A DNA stretch of 64,000 nt from an uncultured Prevotellaceae bacterium (GTDB lineage Bacteria > Bacteroidota > Bacteroidia > Bacteroidales > Muribaculaceae), in NCBI GenBank assembly GCA_900318345.1, contig ONKD01000003.1, positions 29,689 to 93,688 on the forward strand. Direction: 5' to 3'. The notes below the pieces were generated by a model. That model was not told the DNA's origin. It did not search any database and saw only the letters and a program-made list of their open reading frames with translations. Shown piece after piece: positions 6,880-16,535 of the stretch (position 1 is its first letter; every line of letters starts with the position of its first letter). The position numbers were made by a program, and so were the translations under genes.

Positions 6880-9800
6880 TCAGAAGCTTCTAAGCTGCTT
6901 CTTGCTTGACTCGGTTGGCACGATTGACTTAGACAAATCTTTCAATTTATTCAAGTCATCTTGGGTCAACTCAATGCCATTGGCGTTACCATTCAAGAGC
7001 AGGTCGATGAGGTCGGTCACGTCGTCAATCGATACCCTCCCGTCGGTGTTCACATCGGCTCCAGCATTTCCACTGCCAGTGCCGTTCAGCAAAATATCAA
7101 TCAAGTCGGTCACATCGTCAATCGAGACCCTGCCGTCACCATTCACATCACCGCGCACAGTTGTCGCATAGTAGTCAACCCAACTGCTGCCGTTATACTG
7201 CTTGGGCTTCCAGTACTTGTTGCTGGCGGTAGTGATCTGGGCAGCAGTCATCGAGTTGTTCTCACCCGTGTTGTAAATGACGCGGAAGGTGCCTGGGTTG
7301 CTGGCAGTGCGAGTGGGCAGGCTGTTCACGAGGGTCGTCATGCCATTACCACTGATCTTGTTCTTGTAGCAGTAGAGCGTAGTCAATGCGCTGCATCCCG
7401 ACACGTTCAATGAGGTCAACTGATTGTTGTAGCAAAATAACTCTTCCAGATTTGATCTACCAGTCAAATTAAGCGAAGTGAGCTTATTGTTATGGCAATC
7501 AATATGTCGTATTGATGATTGATTGGCTAGAATGAGTGATGTTAATTGATTATCTGTACAACCTAAAGACCATAGATCCTTACAGTTTTGAAGATTGAGT
7601 GATGTGAGTTTGTTACCACTACATTGTAAAAATTGAAGGTCAGTATTGCTCGACAAGTTAAGTGATGTTAGTTGATTATCACTGCAGCTTAATGTGTTTA
7701 ATGAGAGGTTTGATACATTAAGTGTTGCTAATTTGTTCTCACAACAATCGAGATCAAAAAGTTCGGTGCAACCAGTAAGATTGAGTGTAGTCAATTCATT
7801 ATTACTGCAATAGAGTAAAACAAGGTTAGTGCAGCCTGTGGCATTTAGAGTGGTCAAAGCATTTCTAGTGCAATCAAGGCTACTCAACACAGTGCAGCTT
7901 GAAACATCGAGTGTTGTCAATGCATTATTATAGCAATACAATGTACCCAGTTGGGAGCACCTCTCAACATTGAGTGTTGTCAGAGCATTGAAGGTGCAGT
8001 CTAGTGATGTTAACTGCGTGCAGTCGTGAAGATTGAGGGTGGTTAACCTGCTGTTGCCCATGATGGTTGCATCGTTCAATTGCGGGTTGTTGTAGCACAA
8101 GAGTTCAGTCAACTTGTTCTTGTCGGTTACCGTAAGCGAGGTTAGTTTAGTACCACTGCAGTACAGCTTTTCCAGGTTGCTCATGTTGCTTACGTTGAGG
8201 CTGGCAATGGATGTGTTGTAACAATAGAACGTCTTTAACGCGGTCAAATTAGCTTGGTTTGTGATGTTGGTCAGGTTGGGGTTTGGCGCACAGTCCAGGT
8301 AGGTCAATGCGGTGGTGCCTGACAGATCAAGCGTGGTGAAGGTGTTGTTGTTTCCATAGCACCGCAAATCTTGCAGCGCTGGGCAATCCGTCACGTTTAA
8401 CGTCCCCAGCTTATTAGAGTAGCAGTAGAGCGTTGTCAGTGCTGGGCAGTTGTTGCTGGCGAGGTACTTCAGGGCCGTGTTGTTGGTGACTGTGAGCGTC
8501 GTCATTTGAGGGTTGCTGTAGCAATAGAGTTCAGTCAACTTGCTCTTGTTGGTTATCGTGAGCGAGGTCAACTTAGTATTATTGCAGTACAGCTTTTCCA
8601 GGTTGCTCATGTTGCTTACGTTGAGACTGGCAATGGATGTGTCAAAACAATAGAACGTCTTTAACGCGGTCAAATCGGCTTGGTTGGTGATGCTGGTCAG
8701 GTTGGGGCTAGGTGCACAGTCCAGGTAGGTCAATGCGGTGGTACCTGACAGATTAAGCGTGGTGAAGGTGTTGTTGCTTCCATAGCACCGCAAATCTTGC
8801 AGTGCTGGGCAATTCGTCACGTTTAATGTCCCCAGCTTATTAGAGTAGCAGCTGAGCGTCGTCAGTGACGTGCAGTTGTTGCACAACAAGGTCGTTAAAG
8901 CCGAGTTGCCGTAAACTTTGATTGTTGTCACCTGTGGGTTGTCGTAAGCATAGATAGTAGTCAGCTCGCTCTTGTTGGTCACCGTGAGCGAGGTCAGTTG
9001 GTTGGCATGGCAGAACAGACTTTTCAGGTTGGGCATGCTATTGACGGCACTTAGGCTGGTCAGTGCACAATAGTGGCAATATAAATATTGAAGAGCCGTG
9101 CAGTTTGCTAGACCCGTAATTGCGCCTAGGTTAGTATTATACGAGCAGTTTAGGCTCTTCAACGCTGTGCAGCCAGTGACGTTGAACGAAGTGAGATTGT
9201 TATCGTTGCATACCAAATCCGTCAAGTTAGTCTTGTAGTTGACATCTAGACTGCTGAAATTACAGTTTTCACAGATCAGTCTAGTGATGGCGCTGCAATC
9301 GGCCAGGCCAGTGATTTGGGTTAGGTTTGCATTATTTTGGCACCGCAGTTCTTGCAATCCAGTACAGCCTGTCACGTTGAGCGATGTCAGAGCGTTTCCA
9401 TAGCAGTCCAAATTTGTCAAATTAGTATTGCCCAGGACACGTATATCCTTCAGCTGGGTCTTGTTTGTAACCAAGAGTGAGGTCAGTTGGTTGTTGCGTG
9501 CCCATAGCGTGCCCAGGTTAGTCATATTGTTGACACCACTCAGGGTGGTGATGGCGCAGTCCTCGCAGTCGAGATAGGTAATGGCGGTGCAATCAGCCAA
9601 GCCAGTGATCCTGGATAGGTTTGGATTCTCGTAACACCGCAAATCGGTCAATGCAGTGCAGTTCGTAACACCTAGTCCAGTCAGGGCATTTCTATAGCAT
9701 TTAAGTGTTGTCAATCTAGTGTTGCCTTCGACGATCAAGGAGGACAACTTGCTTTTGTTGGTGATTGTGAGCGAGGTCAATCTGTTGTTATTGGCATACA

Positions 9801-10473
9801 CTGTCTCGATGTTGCTCAGGCTGTTCAAGGCACTCAAGTCTGAGATCTTGCAGTCACAGCAGTCGAGATAGGTCAGGGCGGAGCAATCAGCCAGGCCGGT
9901 GATGCTGGAAAGGTAGGGAGTTTCGTAGCATTTGATTGTCTTTAAAGCTGTACAACCAGTGACATTAAGTGAAGAATTAATAGGACCGTTTGCGCCAGTC
10001 CGATAGCAGTTAAGTGTGTGTAGTGATTTACAGTTCGATACATCGATTTGACAAAGTCGCTTAAGATCGTCAATATTGAGCGTGGTATATGAATTATTAG
10101 CGCAATATAGATAAACAAGATTTGAACAATTACTTATATCAAGTGAAGTCATTCCATTCCCTGAACAGTCCAAATCTTCTAATTGAGTATTAGAGTTGAG
10201 ATTTAGCCAGCTGAGATTATTGTCAGAACAATCCAGGGATGTCAAGGCTGTAAAGTATTTGATTCCTTGTAACGATGATATGTATTGCCGGGACACGTCA
10301 AGCCTTGTCCTAGAGTTGAGCTGGGCGGTTGTGATGTAGCCACTTGGATACAATGAGAGCAGGAAACTGCGGAAGTTCGCATCAGGGAAGTTGGTGGAAT
10401 TGATGGTGACATCCGCCTGTGCTGCAAGGCCTGACAGCAGCACAATCAATAGAGGTAATAATAATTTTTTCAT
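6880..10473 (-). CDS. secreted leucine-rich-repeat protein with C-terminal dockerin
   Basis: 1197 residues. The N-terminal signal peptide is hydrophobic (about 1-20, ending near AAQA). Residues about 25-1050 are a long solenoid of 20-22-residue repeats of the form L-x-x-L-x-C-x-x-N-x-L-T-x-L-x-V, rich in Cys, Asn and Thr. Residues about 1107-1170 hold two dockerin type I calcium loops (DVNGDGRVSIDDV and DVNTDGRVSIDDV). A segment of about 142 residues is duplicated in tandem (offset 426 bp, first copy near 8165 and second near 8591). The function is probably surface binding or adhesion; no catalytic domain is visible. A strong promoter sits about 160 bases upstream, and the gene is monocistronic. 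Confidence 0.9.
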   Translation of the reverse strand: MKKLLLPLLIVLLSGLAAQADVTINSTNFPDANFRSFLLSLYPSGYITTAQLNSRTRLDVSRQYISSLQGIKYFTALTSLDCSDNNLSWLNLNSNTQLEDLDCSGNGMTSLDISNCSNLVYLYCANNSYTTLNIDDLKRLCQIDVSNCKSLHTLNCYRTGANGPINSSLNVTGCTALKTIKCYETPYLSSITGLADCSALTYLDCCDCKISDLSALNSLSNIETVYANNNRLTSLTITNKSKLSSLIVEGNTRLTTLKCYRNALTGLGVTNCTALTDLRCYENPNLSRITGLADCTAITYLDCEDCAITTLSGVNNMTNLGTLWARNNQLTSLLVTNKTQLKDIRVLGNTNLTNLDCYGNALTSLNVTGCTGLQELRCQNNANLTQITGLADCSAITRLICENCNFSSLDVNYKTNLTDLVCNDNNLTSFNVTGCTALKSLNCSYNTNLGAITGLANCTALQYLYCHYCALTSLSAVNSMPNLKSLFCHANQLTSLTVTNKSELTTIYAYDNPQVTTIKVYGNSALTTLLCNNCTSLTTLSCYSNKLGTLNVTNCPALQDLRCYGSNNTFTTLNLSGTTALTYLDCAPSPNLTSITNQADLTALKTFYCFDTSIASLNVSNMSNLEKLYCNNTKLTSLTITNKSKLTELYCYSNPQMTTLTVTNNTALKYLASNNCPALTTLYCYSNKLGTLNVTDCPALQDLRCYGNNNTFTTLDLSGTTALTYLDCAPNPNLTNITNQANLTALKTFYCYNTSIASLNVSNMSNLEKLYCSGTKLTSLTVTDKNKLTELLCYNNPQLNDATIMGNSRLTTLNLHDCTQLTSLDCTFNALTTLNVERCSQLGTLYCYNNALTTLDVSSCTVLSSLDCTRNALTTLNATGCTNLVLLYCSNNELTTLNLTGCTELFDLDCCENKLATLNVSNLSLNTLSCSDNQLTSLNLSSNTDLQFLQCSGNKLTSLNLQNCKDLWSLGCTDNQLTSLILANQSSIRHIDCHNNKLTSLNLTGRSNLEELFCYNNQLTSLNVSGCSALTTLYCYKNKISGNGMTTLVNSLPTRTASNPGTFRVIYNTGENNSMTAAQITTASNKYWKPKQYNGSSWVDYYATTVRGDVNGDGRVSIDDVTDLIDILLNGTGSGNAGADVNTDGRVSIDDVTDLIDLLLNGNANGIELTQDDLNKLKDLSKSIVPTESSKKQLRSF
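8160..9010 (-). repeat. tandem 426-bp internal duplication in the LRR gene
   Basis: Sequence blocks near 8165 and 8591 run in register for hundreds of bases at an offset of 426 bp (142 codons), with only scattered differences, far closer than the general repeat similarity in the gene. It encodes two near-identical modules containing IASLNVSNMSNLEKLYC and NTFTTLxLSGTTALTYLDC. Confidence 0.8.
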
Positions 10474-10635
10474 AAGCTCAAAGTGTTGCCTCCTTAGTCC
10501 CTCGAATTTGGCATTTTAAGTATCAGTAGAAAAGCGCAGGGACTTAGTTTGCCAATGCAATGACAACGCGCCTTCGTTTAGTTATTAGTAATTTCATCGA
10601 GATGCTGGGTGGTTTTTCCATCACAACGCCCGCCA

Positions 10636-10643
10636 CAAAGTTA
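10636..10643 (-). promoter_or_regulatory. promoter of the LRR gene
   Basis: The minus strand reads TAACTTTG with TTTG (10663-10666) 19 bases upstream, a complete Bacteroidetes -33/-7 pair. It leaves an untranslated leader of about 155 bases before the LRR start. Confidence 0.7.
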
Positions 10644-10810
10644 GCATAAAAAAGCAGAAAAACAAAAGTAAGGCCCCAAATCTTTAAAAAAATAGCAATT
10701 GACGGTATTTTCATTCCATCAATGCTTTAAAAAGGCAGGTAATAAGATAAGTCTTGTTGATGGGCGGGTGGCCGCGAGAAACGCAAAACAACACGGACTG
10801 AAGAAAAAAG

Positions 10811-10841
10811 GAGGGCAGGTGCCCTTGTGGTGCCCGCCCTC
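10811..10841 (-). terminator. terminator after the M24 aminopeptidase
   Basis: GAGGGC/GCCCTC outer stem with a GC-rich interior, followed on the minus strand by TTTTTTC. It lies 54 bases past the stop codon. Confidence 0.65.
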
Positions 10842-10894
10842 GTGAAGTTTTTCATTGTTTACCTATCCCCTTTAAGTCATATAGAGGGGACTTT

Positions 10895-12298
10895 TTATCT
10901 GTTGGCAGCCATGAAGTCCTCGACATCCTGGGGATGGTAGGGGATGCGCTTCTCGCCCAGGAAGCGGCAGCCGTCGGCGGTGATGAGGATGTCATCCTCG
11001 ATGCGGATGCCACCAAAGTCCTTATAGGTCTCGAGCTTGTCAAAGTTGAGGAACTCGGCGCAGTGGCCGCTGGCACGCCAGTCGTCGATGAGGGCGGGGA
11101 TGAAATAGATGCCAGGCTCGTCGGTCACGACAAAGCCTTCTTGCAGGCGGCGGCCCATGCGCAGGGCATTGGTGCCGAACTGCTCCAGGTTGGGACGGGT
11201 TTCCTCGTCAAAGCCGACATAGATCTGTCCCAAGCCTTCCATGTCGTGAACGTCCATACCCATCATGTGTCCCAGACCGTGAGGCAAGAACATAGCGTGA
11301 GCACCGGCGGCAACAGCCTCGTCAACGTCGCCCTTCATCAGGCCCAGCTCCTTGAGGCGCTCGGTCATCAGGCGGCACACGGCCATGTGAACGTCCATAT
11401 ATTTCATGCTAGGCTTGGAAATACCCAATGCCAAGTCATGGCTCTCCTCGACAATGCTGTAGATCTCGAGTTGGCGCTGGTCATACTTGCCCGTAACGGG
11501 CATGGTACGGGTGTTGTCGCTGCAATAGAACTCCATCGTCTCGGCACCGCAGTCACACAGTGCCAACCTGCCGGCCTCGAGGGGAGCCATCGAGGGGTTG
11601 CCGTGCATGATCTCGCCATGCTGCGAGAAGATGGTGGCGAAGCTCACCTTGGCGCCATAGCTCTCGGCAATGCCGTCCACCTGGCCACCGATGTATTTCT
11701 CGGTGACGCCCGGCTTGATGAGGCGCATGGCGGTGGTGTGCATCATGTAGCCCACCTCGGCAGCGCGCTCGAGTTCGGCAATCTCCTCGGCGGTCTTGAC
11801 CGAACGCATGTTGATGACCGCCATGCGCAGGTCGTGGGACACGGCCTCGGCCTGTTTGTCAGGGTGGATGCCCAGCAAGTCCATGATCTGTATCTTGGTG
11901 TCGTGGCGGTAGGGTGGCAGGAAATGGATGCGGCGGCCCTTGGCACGCGCCTCGTCACAGATGACCTGCAACTGTTTCATGGGCGCTGAGTGGGCCACGC
12001 CCACCTGAGCAGCCATGTCGGCCACGCTATCGACCGAACCATACCACACGATATCCTCGATGTCGATGTCATCGCCCACGAGGGTCTCGATGTTGTTATC
12101 AATGTCAATGACACCCACCAGGCCGTCGCGCTGCTGACCAAAGTAGTACAGGAACGAGGAATCCTGGCGGAATGGATAATAAGCGTTGTTAGGATAGTTG
12201 CACGGTGACTCATTGTTGCCAAAAAGCAGGATCACGCCGTCGCCCACCCGCTTTTTTAACTCGTCACGTCTCTCTTGATAGGTTTCTTTCTTGAACAT
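10895..12298 (-). CDS. pepP: Xaa-Pro aminopeptidase, M24 family (aminopeptidase P)
   Basis: Removes the N-terminal residue from peptides with proline in second position; two-manganese enzyme of the cytoplasm. The N-terminal AMP_N domain covers about 1-170, and the pita-bread M24 domain follows with metal ligands in DCGAETMEFYCSDNT near 250 (two Asp), HGLGHMMGMDVHD near 338 (His), DEPGIYF near 388 (Glu) and GIRIEDD near 430 (Glu). All five ligands are present and the length of about 467 fits. I chose the internal Met of MFKKETYQERR rather than the ATG 15 bases upstream, because the -7 box at 12340-12347 and family N-termini fit it better. Single-gene unit with its own terminator. Confidence 0.94.
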   Translation of the reverse strand: MFKKETYQERRDELKKRVGDGVILLFGNNESPCNYPNNAYYPFRQDSSFLYYFGQQRDGLVGVIDIDNNIETLVGDDIDIEDIVWYGSVDSVADMAAQVGVAHSAPMKQLQVICDEARAKGRRIHFLPPYRHDTKIQIMDLLGIHPDKQAEAVSHDLRMAVINMRSVKTAEEIAELERAAEVGYMMHTTAMRLIKPGVTEKYIGGQVDGIAESYGAKVSFATIFSQHGEIMHGNPSMAPLEAGRLALCDCGAETMEFYCSDNTRTMPVTGKYDQRQLEIYSIVEESHDLALGISKPSMKYMDVHMAVCRLMTERLKELGLMKGDVDEAVAAGAHAMFLPHGLGHMMGMDVHDMEGLGQIYVGFDEETRPNLEQFGTNALRMGRRLQEGFVVTDEPGIYFIPALIDDWRASGHCAEFLNFDKLETYKDFGGIRIEDDILITADGCRFLGEKRIPYHPQDVEDFMAANR

Positions 12299-12339
12299 AA
12301 GTGATAAATGCATTTAAAAGGTTGATGTTTCGATAGGGG

Positions 12340-12347
12340 CAAAGATA
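12340..12347 (-). promoter_or_regulatory. promoter -7 box of pepP
   Basis: The minus strand reads TATCTTTG, an exact TAnnTTTG, 42 bases upstream of the chosen start. No good -33 box. Confidence 0.5.
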
Positions 12348-12484
12348 ATTAAAAGATTTTATTCAATGGCGGTCGGCAACGAGTTTTTGCCGATTTCAAG
12401 TGGTGTTTCCACCGCGGAATCACCACCAAGAGAAAAAAATGGGAACTTTTTTTGCCAAAACGCTTGTGTATTAAAAAAAAGTAT

Positions 12485-12492
12485 TACCTTTG
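12485..12492 (+). promoter_or_regulatory. promoter -7 box of tRNA-Leu(CAG)
   Basis: TACCTTTG, exact match to TAnnTTTG, 18 bases before the tRNA, with CTTG (12463-12466) 18 bases upstream as a weak -33. The same TTACCTTTG string precedes the other tRNA-Leu and the candidate small RNA at 37371. Confidence 0.6.
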
Positions 12493-12510
12493 CAGTCGCA
12501 AAACCAAAAT

Positions 12511-12592
12511 GCCCAGGTGGCGGAATTGGTAGACGCGCACGTTTCAGGTGCGTGTGCCGCGAGGTGTGCGGGTTCGAGTCCCGCCCTGGGCA
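12511..12592 (+). tRNA. tRNA-Leu(CAG)
   Basis: An 82-base class II tRNA. The acceptor arm GCCCAGG pairs with CCTGGGC, the anticodon stem CACGT/GCGTG encloses loop TTCAGGT (anticodon CAG), there is a variable arm, and the T loop is TTCGAGT. Discriminator A, no encoded CCA. Confidence 0.95.
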
Positions 12593-12600
12593 CTACCAAG

Positions 12601-12632
12601 AATCCTTGACAATCAGCTGATTGTCAAGGATT
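12601..12632 (+). terminator. terminator after tRNA-Leu(CAG)
   Basis: A perfect palindrome with 16-base arms (AATCCTTGACAATCAG and its complement), 8 bases after the tRNA. The tail TGCTTTAT is only modestly T-rich. Confidence 0.7.
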
Positions 12633-12660
12633 TGCTTTATCTACCCCACTATTACAAAAA

Positions 12661-12698
12661 ATCATGCCGCAGGGTCATCCACGACCTTGCGGCATGAT
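12661..12698 (-). terminator. terminator of the frd/sdh operon
   Basis: 16-base arms pairing with one G:T wobble around a 6-base loop, then TTTTTTG on the minus strand, 65 bases past the iron-sulfur subunit stop. Confidence 0.8.
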
Positions 12699-12763
12699 GT
12701 ATGTTGGTCAAAGGCCTCTTTCCTTTCAGCTATAGCCTAATAGCCTAAGTCCTAAAACCTGTC

Positions 12764-13519
12764 TTAGTCAGCGCACTTGGCGCAGATAAACTCGCGGTTC
12801 AAGCGGGCAATGTTGCTCAGCTTGATGTTCTTGGGGCACTCGGCGGCACAAGCACCAGTGTTGGTGCAGTTACCGAAACCGAGCTCGTCCATCTTGGCCA
12901 GCATGGCCTTGACGCGGCGCTTAGCCTCGGCACGGCCCTGAGGCAGCAATGCGAACTGGCTCACCTTGGCACTGAGGAACAGCATGGCCGAGCCGTTCTT
13001 GCAGGCAGCCACACAAGCACCGCAACCGATGCAGGTAGCGCTGTCCATGGCCTCGTCGGCGGCTTCCTTGCTGATGGGGATAGCGTTAGCATCCTGTGCA
13101 CCGCCAGTCTGGAAGCTCACATAGCCACCAGCCTGCTGGATCTGGTCAAAGGCATTGCGGTTAACCATCAAGTCCTTGATCACGGGGAAAGCGGCGCTGC
13201 GCCAGGGCTCAACAGTGATGGTGTCGCCATCATGGAAGCGGCGCATGTAGAGCTGGCATGTTGTTGCACCAGTAGCGGGACCGTGAGGGTGACCGTTAAC
13301 ATAGAGCGAGCACATGCCGCAGATGCCCTCGCGGCAGTCGTGGTCAAAGGCAATGGGCTCCTGACCCTGCTCGATGAGCTGCTCGTTGAGGATGTCCATC
13401 ATCTCGAGGAACGAGGTGTCGGTGGGAATGTCGTGCATCTCGTAGGTCTCGAAACGTCCTTCAGCATGGGCGTTGGCTTGACGCCAAACCTTAATTTTGA
13501 AGCTTATATTGGTCTCCAT
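12764..13519 (-). CDS. frdB: fumarate reductase/succinate dehydrogenase iron-sulfur subunit
   Basis: 251-residue electron-transfer subunit of the quinone-linked fumarate reductase/succinate dehydrogenase complex on the inner membrane. The N-terminal plant-type [2Fe-2S] domain has CREGICGMC near 62-70; the C-terminal part has [14 protein letters not shown] near 158 for the [4Fe-4S] centre and [15 protein letters not shown] near 216 for the next cluster. In this lineage the complex normally runs as fumarate reductase and supports succinate and propionate formation. Last gene of the cytochrome-flavoprotein-iron-sulfur operon, 30 bases after the flavoprotein gene, with a strong terminator behind it. 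Confidence 0.95.
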   Translation of the reverse strand: METNISFKIKVWRQANAHAEGRFETYEMHDIPTDTSFLEMMDILNEQLIEQGQEPIAFDHDCREGICGMCSLYVNGHPHGPATGATTCQLYMRRFHDGDTITVEPWRSAAFPVIKDLMVNRNAFDQIQQAGGYVSFQTGGAQDANAIPISKEAADEAMDSATCIGCGACVAACKNGSAMLFLSAKVSQFALLPQGRAEAKRRVKAMLAKMDELGFGNCTNTGACAAECPKNIKLSNIARLNREFICAKCAD

Positions 13520-13549
13520 TTTATTCGATGAATTTAATTGTGTGGTTGA

Positions 13550-15550
13550 TTATGACTTATAGTTACGTGTCTGGACCTTGATGGCCTCATAGTGCAGCGG
13601 CTCCTTGATGAGCGTGGGAGCGGTCTCGTCGTTGCCGTTGTACTTCCAGCAGGCGACATAGAAGAAGTTCTCGTCGTCGCGCTTGGCCTCGCCTTCCTCG
13701 GTCTGATGTTCCTCGCGGAAGTGGCCACCGCAGCTCTCGTGACGGTTCAGTGCATCATAGGCGATGAGCTCACCCATGGTGATGAAGTCGCGCAGGCGGA
13801 ACGCCTTGTCCAACTCGATGTTCATGCCCTCTTGAGTGCCGGGGATGAACAGGTTGTTCTCAAACTCCTTGCGCAGGTCTTTGAGTTTCTTCAATGCGGT
13901 CTCGAGGCTCTCCTTTGTGCGAGCCATGCCCACATAGTCCCACATCACGTTACCCAGCTCCTTGTGGATGCTGTCAACCGAGCGCTTGCCCTGAATGCTC
14001 ATCAGGTGGTCGAGGTCGGCCTGAACCTTTTTCTCGGCAGCGTCAAACTCGGGTGAGTCAGTCGAGAAGTGAGGCACGGTGATCTGATCGCTCAAGTAGT
14101 TCTGGATGGTGTAGGGCAGCACGAAGTAACCGTCAGCCAGACCCTGCATCAGCGCCGAAGCACCGAGGCGGTTAGCACCGTGGTCACTGAAGTTGCACTC
14201 ACCGATAGCGAACAGACCCTTGATGCTGGTCTGCAGCTCATAATCAACCCAGATGCCGCCCATGGTATAGTGGATGGCGGGATAGATCATCATGGGATTG
14301 TAGTATTTCACACCGTTGATCTCGTTGGCGAGCTCGCCAGGATTGACGTCGGTGATCTCCTCATACATGTCGAACAGGTTGCCATAGCGCTGGCGAATCA
14401 CATCGATGCCCAAGCGGTTGATGGCCTCGCTAAAGTCGAGGAACACGGCCTTGCCGGTGTTGTTCACGCCGAAGCCCTTGTCGCAGCGCTCCTTAGCGGC
14501 GCGGCTAGCAACGTCACGAGGCACGAGGTTACCGAAGGCGGGATAGCGGCGCTCCAGGTAGTAGTCACGGTTCTCCTCGGGGATGTCACTGCCCTTGATT
14601 TGACCTGCCTGCAGTTTCTTGGCGTCCTCAATGTTCTTGGGCACCCAAATGCGGCCGTCGTTACGCAACGACTCACTCATCAGCGTCAGCTTGGACTGCT
14701 TGTCACCATGCACGGGGATGCAGGTGGGGTGAATCTGCACGTAAGCGGGGTTAGCAAAGTAAGCACCATGGCGATAGCAAGCCATAGCAGCCGAGCAGTT
14801 GCAGCCCATAGCGTTGGTGCTCAAGAAATAGGTGTTACCATAACCACCAGTGGCGATAACCACAGCGTGGGCGGCAAAGCGCTCGAGCTTGCCAGTCACC
14901 AGGTTCTTAGCGATGATACCGCGGGCACGGCCGTCGATGATGACCACGTCGTGCATCTCATAGCGGTTGTAGCTCTTTACCTTGCCGGCGTGGATCATGC
15001 GGTTCAGGCTCGAGTAGGCACCGAGCAGCAGCTGCTGACCGGTCTGGCCCTTGGCGTAGAACGTACGGCTCACCTGAGCACCACCGAACGAACGGTTGGC
15101 CAACAGGCCGCCATACTCGCGGGCGAAGGGAACACCCTGTGCCACGCACTGGTCAATGATATTGTTGGACACCTCGGCCAGGCGGTAAACGTTGGCCTCG
15201 CGGGCACGATAGTCGCCACCCTTAACTGTGTCGTAGAACAAGCGGTAAACCGAGTCACCGTCGTTCTGATAGTTCTTGGCTGCGTTGATACCACCCTGAG
15301 CGGCAATCGAGTGAGCGCGGCGGGGTGAATCCTGGATGCAGAAGTTCAGCACGTTGAAGCCCATCTCGCCCAGCGTGGCAGCTGCCGAAGCACCAGCCAG
15401 ACCAGTACCCACGACGATGATGTCGAGTTTACGCTTGTTGGCGGGATTGACGAGTTTCTGGTGTGCCTTATAGTTGGTCCACTTCTCAGCGATGGGTCCC
15501 TCGGGAATCTTGGAATCGATGGGCTGAGCGTTCATTTTGTTTTCTTCCAT
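13550..15550 (-). CDS. frdA: fumarate reductase/succinate dehydrogenase flavoprotein subunit
   Basis: 666-residue catalytic subunit with covalently bound FAD that interconverts fumarate and succinate. The dinucleotide-binding motif [19 protein letters not shown] is near 46, the FAD-attachment region [15 protein letters not shown] is near 80 and the substrate-site motif HPTCIP is near 277. The length and the order in the operon (cytochrome b, flavoprotein, iron-sulfur) are those of the Bacteroides-type B-class enzyme. Translation may start at the first ATG or at the Met six residues in; both fit. A long antisense open frame across it is a shadow. Confidence 0.96.
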   Translation of the reverse strand: MEENKMNAQPIDSKIPEGPIAEKWTNYKAHQKLVNPANKRKLDIIVVGTGLAGASAAATLGEMGFNVLNFCIQDSPRRAHSIAAQGGINAAKNYQNDGDSVYRLFYDTVKGGDYRAREANVYRLAEVSNNIIDQCVAQGVPFAREYGGLLANRSFGGAQVSRTFYAKGQTGQQLLLGAYSSLNRMIHAGKVKSYNRYEMHDVVIIDGRARGIIAKNLVTGKLERFAAHAVVIATGGYGNTYFLSTNAMGCNCSAAMACYRHGAYFANPAYVQIHPTCIPVHGDKQSKLTLMSESLRNDGRIWVPKNIEDAKKLQAGQIKGSDIPEENRDYYLERRYPAFGNLVPRDVASRAAKERCDKGFGVNNTGKAVFLDFSEAINRLGIDVIRQRYGNLFDMYEEITDVNPGELANEINGVKYYNPMMIYPAIHYTMGGIWVDYELQTSIKGLFAIGECNFSDHGANRLGASALMQGLADGYFVLPYTIQNYLSDQITVPHFSTDSPEFDAAEKKVQADLDHLMSIQGKRSVDSIHKELGNVMWDYVGMARTKESLETALKKLKDLRKEFENNLFIPGTQEGMNIELDKAFRLRDFITMGELIAYDALNRHESCGGHFREEHQTEEGEAKRDDENFFYVACWKYNGNDETAPTLIKEPLHYEAIKVQTRNYKS

Positions 15551-15585
15551 TTGTCTAAGAAATTTAATAGGTTAATACTCAGCAA

Positions 15586-16242
15586 TTAGAGGGCAAAGAA
15601 CCAGGTGAAGTAGCAAGCCTCTACAGCAAACAGGATAAACACGATGCTAGCCCACCACTTGGAGATGCACTGCCAGCGGGGAATCCAATTGTCGTTGGCG
15701 GTACCCAGGGTTTGGAAAGCGCTCCAGAAACCGTGGCTGATGTGGAACCACAGGGCGGCAAAGCCGATGAGGTAAACGGGCAGTACCCACAAGTGGCTGA
15801 AGGTAGCCTGCAGGTAGTGAGTGCCGTTCATCACATGGTCACCCATCATCTCGGGCAACTGCATCTTGGCCCAGAACTGCACGAGGTGCAGAATCAGGAA
15901 GCAGCAAACGATAAGACCCAGAACGAGCATGTTCTGAGAAGCCCACTCGACATCCTTGGGCTTGGAGGTCACAGCATAGCGGTTATTGCCACGTGCCTTG
16001 CGGTTCTGGAACGTGAGAATGAACGCAAAGATGATGTGAATTGCAAAGCCGCCTGCCAGGATCAACGTACCCAACAGAGCATACCAGTTGGCACCGAGGA
16101 ATTCGCAGATGGCATCATAAGCCTCAAAGGAAATGAGGGCCACCGCGTTCATCAGCGCATGAAATGTTACAAATAGGACAAGGAAAAGACCAGTGACTGA
16201 CATCACAATCTTTCGCCCTACAGATGAATTAGTTAACCACAT
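15586..16242 (-). CDS. frdC: fumarate reductase/succinate dehydrogenase cytochrome b subunit
   Basis: 218-residue di-haem membrane anchor that exchanges electrons with menaquinone. It has five hydrophobic helices, among them VMSVTGLFLVLFVTFHALMN, and His residues within helices placed for haem ligation (for example FHALMN, HIIFAF, LHLVQF, WFHISHGFWS). The start MWLTNSSVGRK matches the family N-terminus; an in-frame ATG 66 bases upstream lies in the leader and is less likely. First gene of the operon; the promoter box is at 16306-16313. Confidence 0.93.
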   Translation of the reverse strand: MWLTNSSVGRKIVMSVTGLFLVLFVTFHALMNAVALISFEAYDAICEFLGANWYALLGTLILAGGFAIHIIFAFILTFQNRKARGNNRYAVTSKPKDVEWASQNMLVLGLIVCCFLILHLVQFWAKMQLPEMMGDHVMNGTHYLQATFSHLWVLPVYLIGFAALWFHISHGFWSAFQTLGTANDNWIPRWQCISKWWASIVFILFAVEACYFTWFFAL

Positions 16243-16305
16243 AGTAGTTGAAGATTTTTGAGTTATTAAATTGATTGTTAATATTAATTCAAAACTAATA
16301 ATCTG

Positions 16306-16313
16306 CAAAGATA
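16306..16313 (-). promoter_or_regulatory. promoter -7 box of the frdCAB operon
   Basis: The minus strand reads TATCTTTG, exact TAnnTTTG, 64 bases before the frdC start. The upstream T-rich tract could act as UP-like sequence. Confidence 0.55.
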
Positions 16314-16535
16314 GTGATTTTTTTTGATATTTCCCCTATTATTCGGTCAGAATGGGAATCCAAAGCCGCAAAAAATGTTTTTAAATGATGTTTAATCGTG
16401 TGCATCTTCTACTTGAGACTGGCACACGTATGGACAAAAAGGAGAGTGACCATCGATTCACATCGAAAGCCACCCAATAACATATGAAACACATTTCTTC
16501 TACTCTCGGGGACGCTCCCCCAATTTCAAAAACGA

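Larger units (their letters stand above)
10474..10894. other. gene-free stretch between aminopeptidase and LRR gene
   Basis: About 420 bases with no gene. It holds the LRR promoter at 10636-10643 and the terminator of the M24 aminopeptidase at 10811-10841. Nothing else stands out. Confidence 0.7.
12314..12763. other. RNA-bearing intergenic stretch
   Basis: About 450 bases without a protein gene. It contains the aminopeptidase promoter on the minus strand, the tRNA-Leu(CAG) promoter and gene on the plus strand, the tRNA terminator and the terminator of the frd operon. An open frame that crosses the tRNA is spurious. Confidence 0.8.

Noticed and set aside
6484-6893. open frames and a CRISPR-like look
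   Set aside because: The frames are repeats of CCN codons. The repeats are adjoining 18-mers without spacers, so not a CRISPR.
14069-15328. 419-codon open frame on the plus strand
   Set aside because: Antisense to frdA, no domain features, low-complexity His/Val/Ala content.
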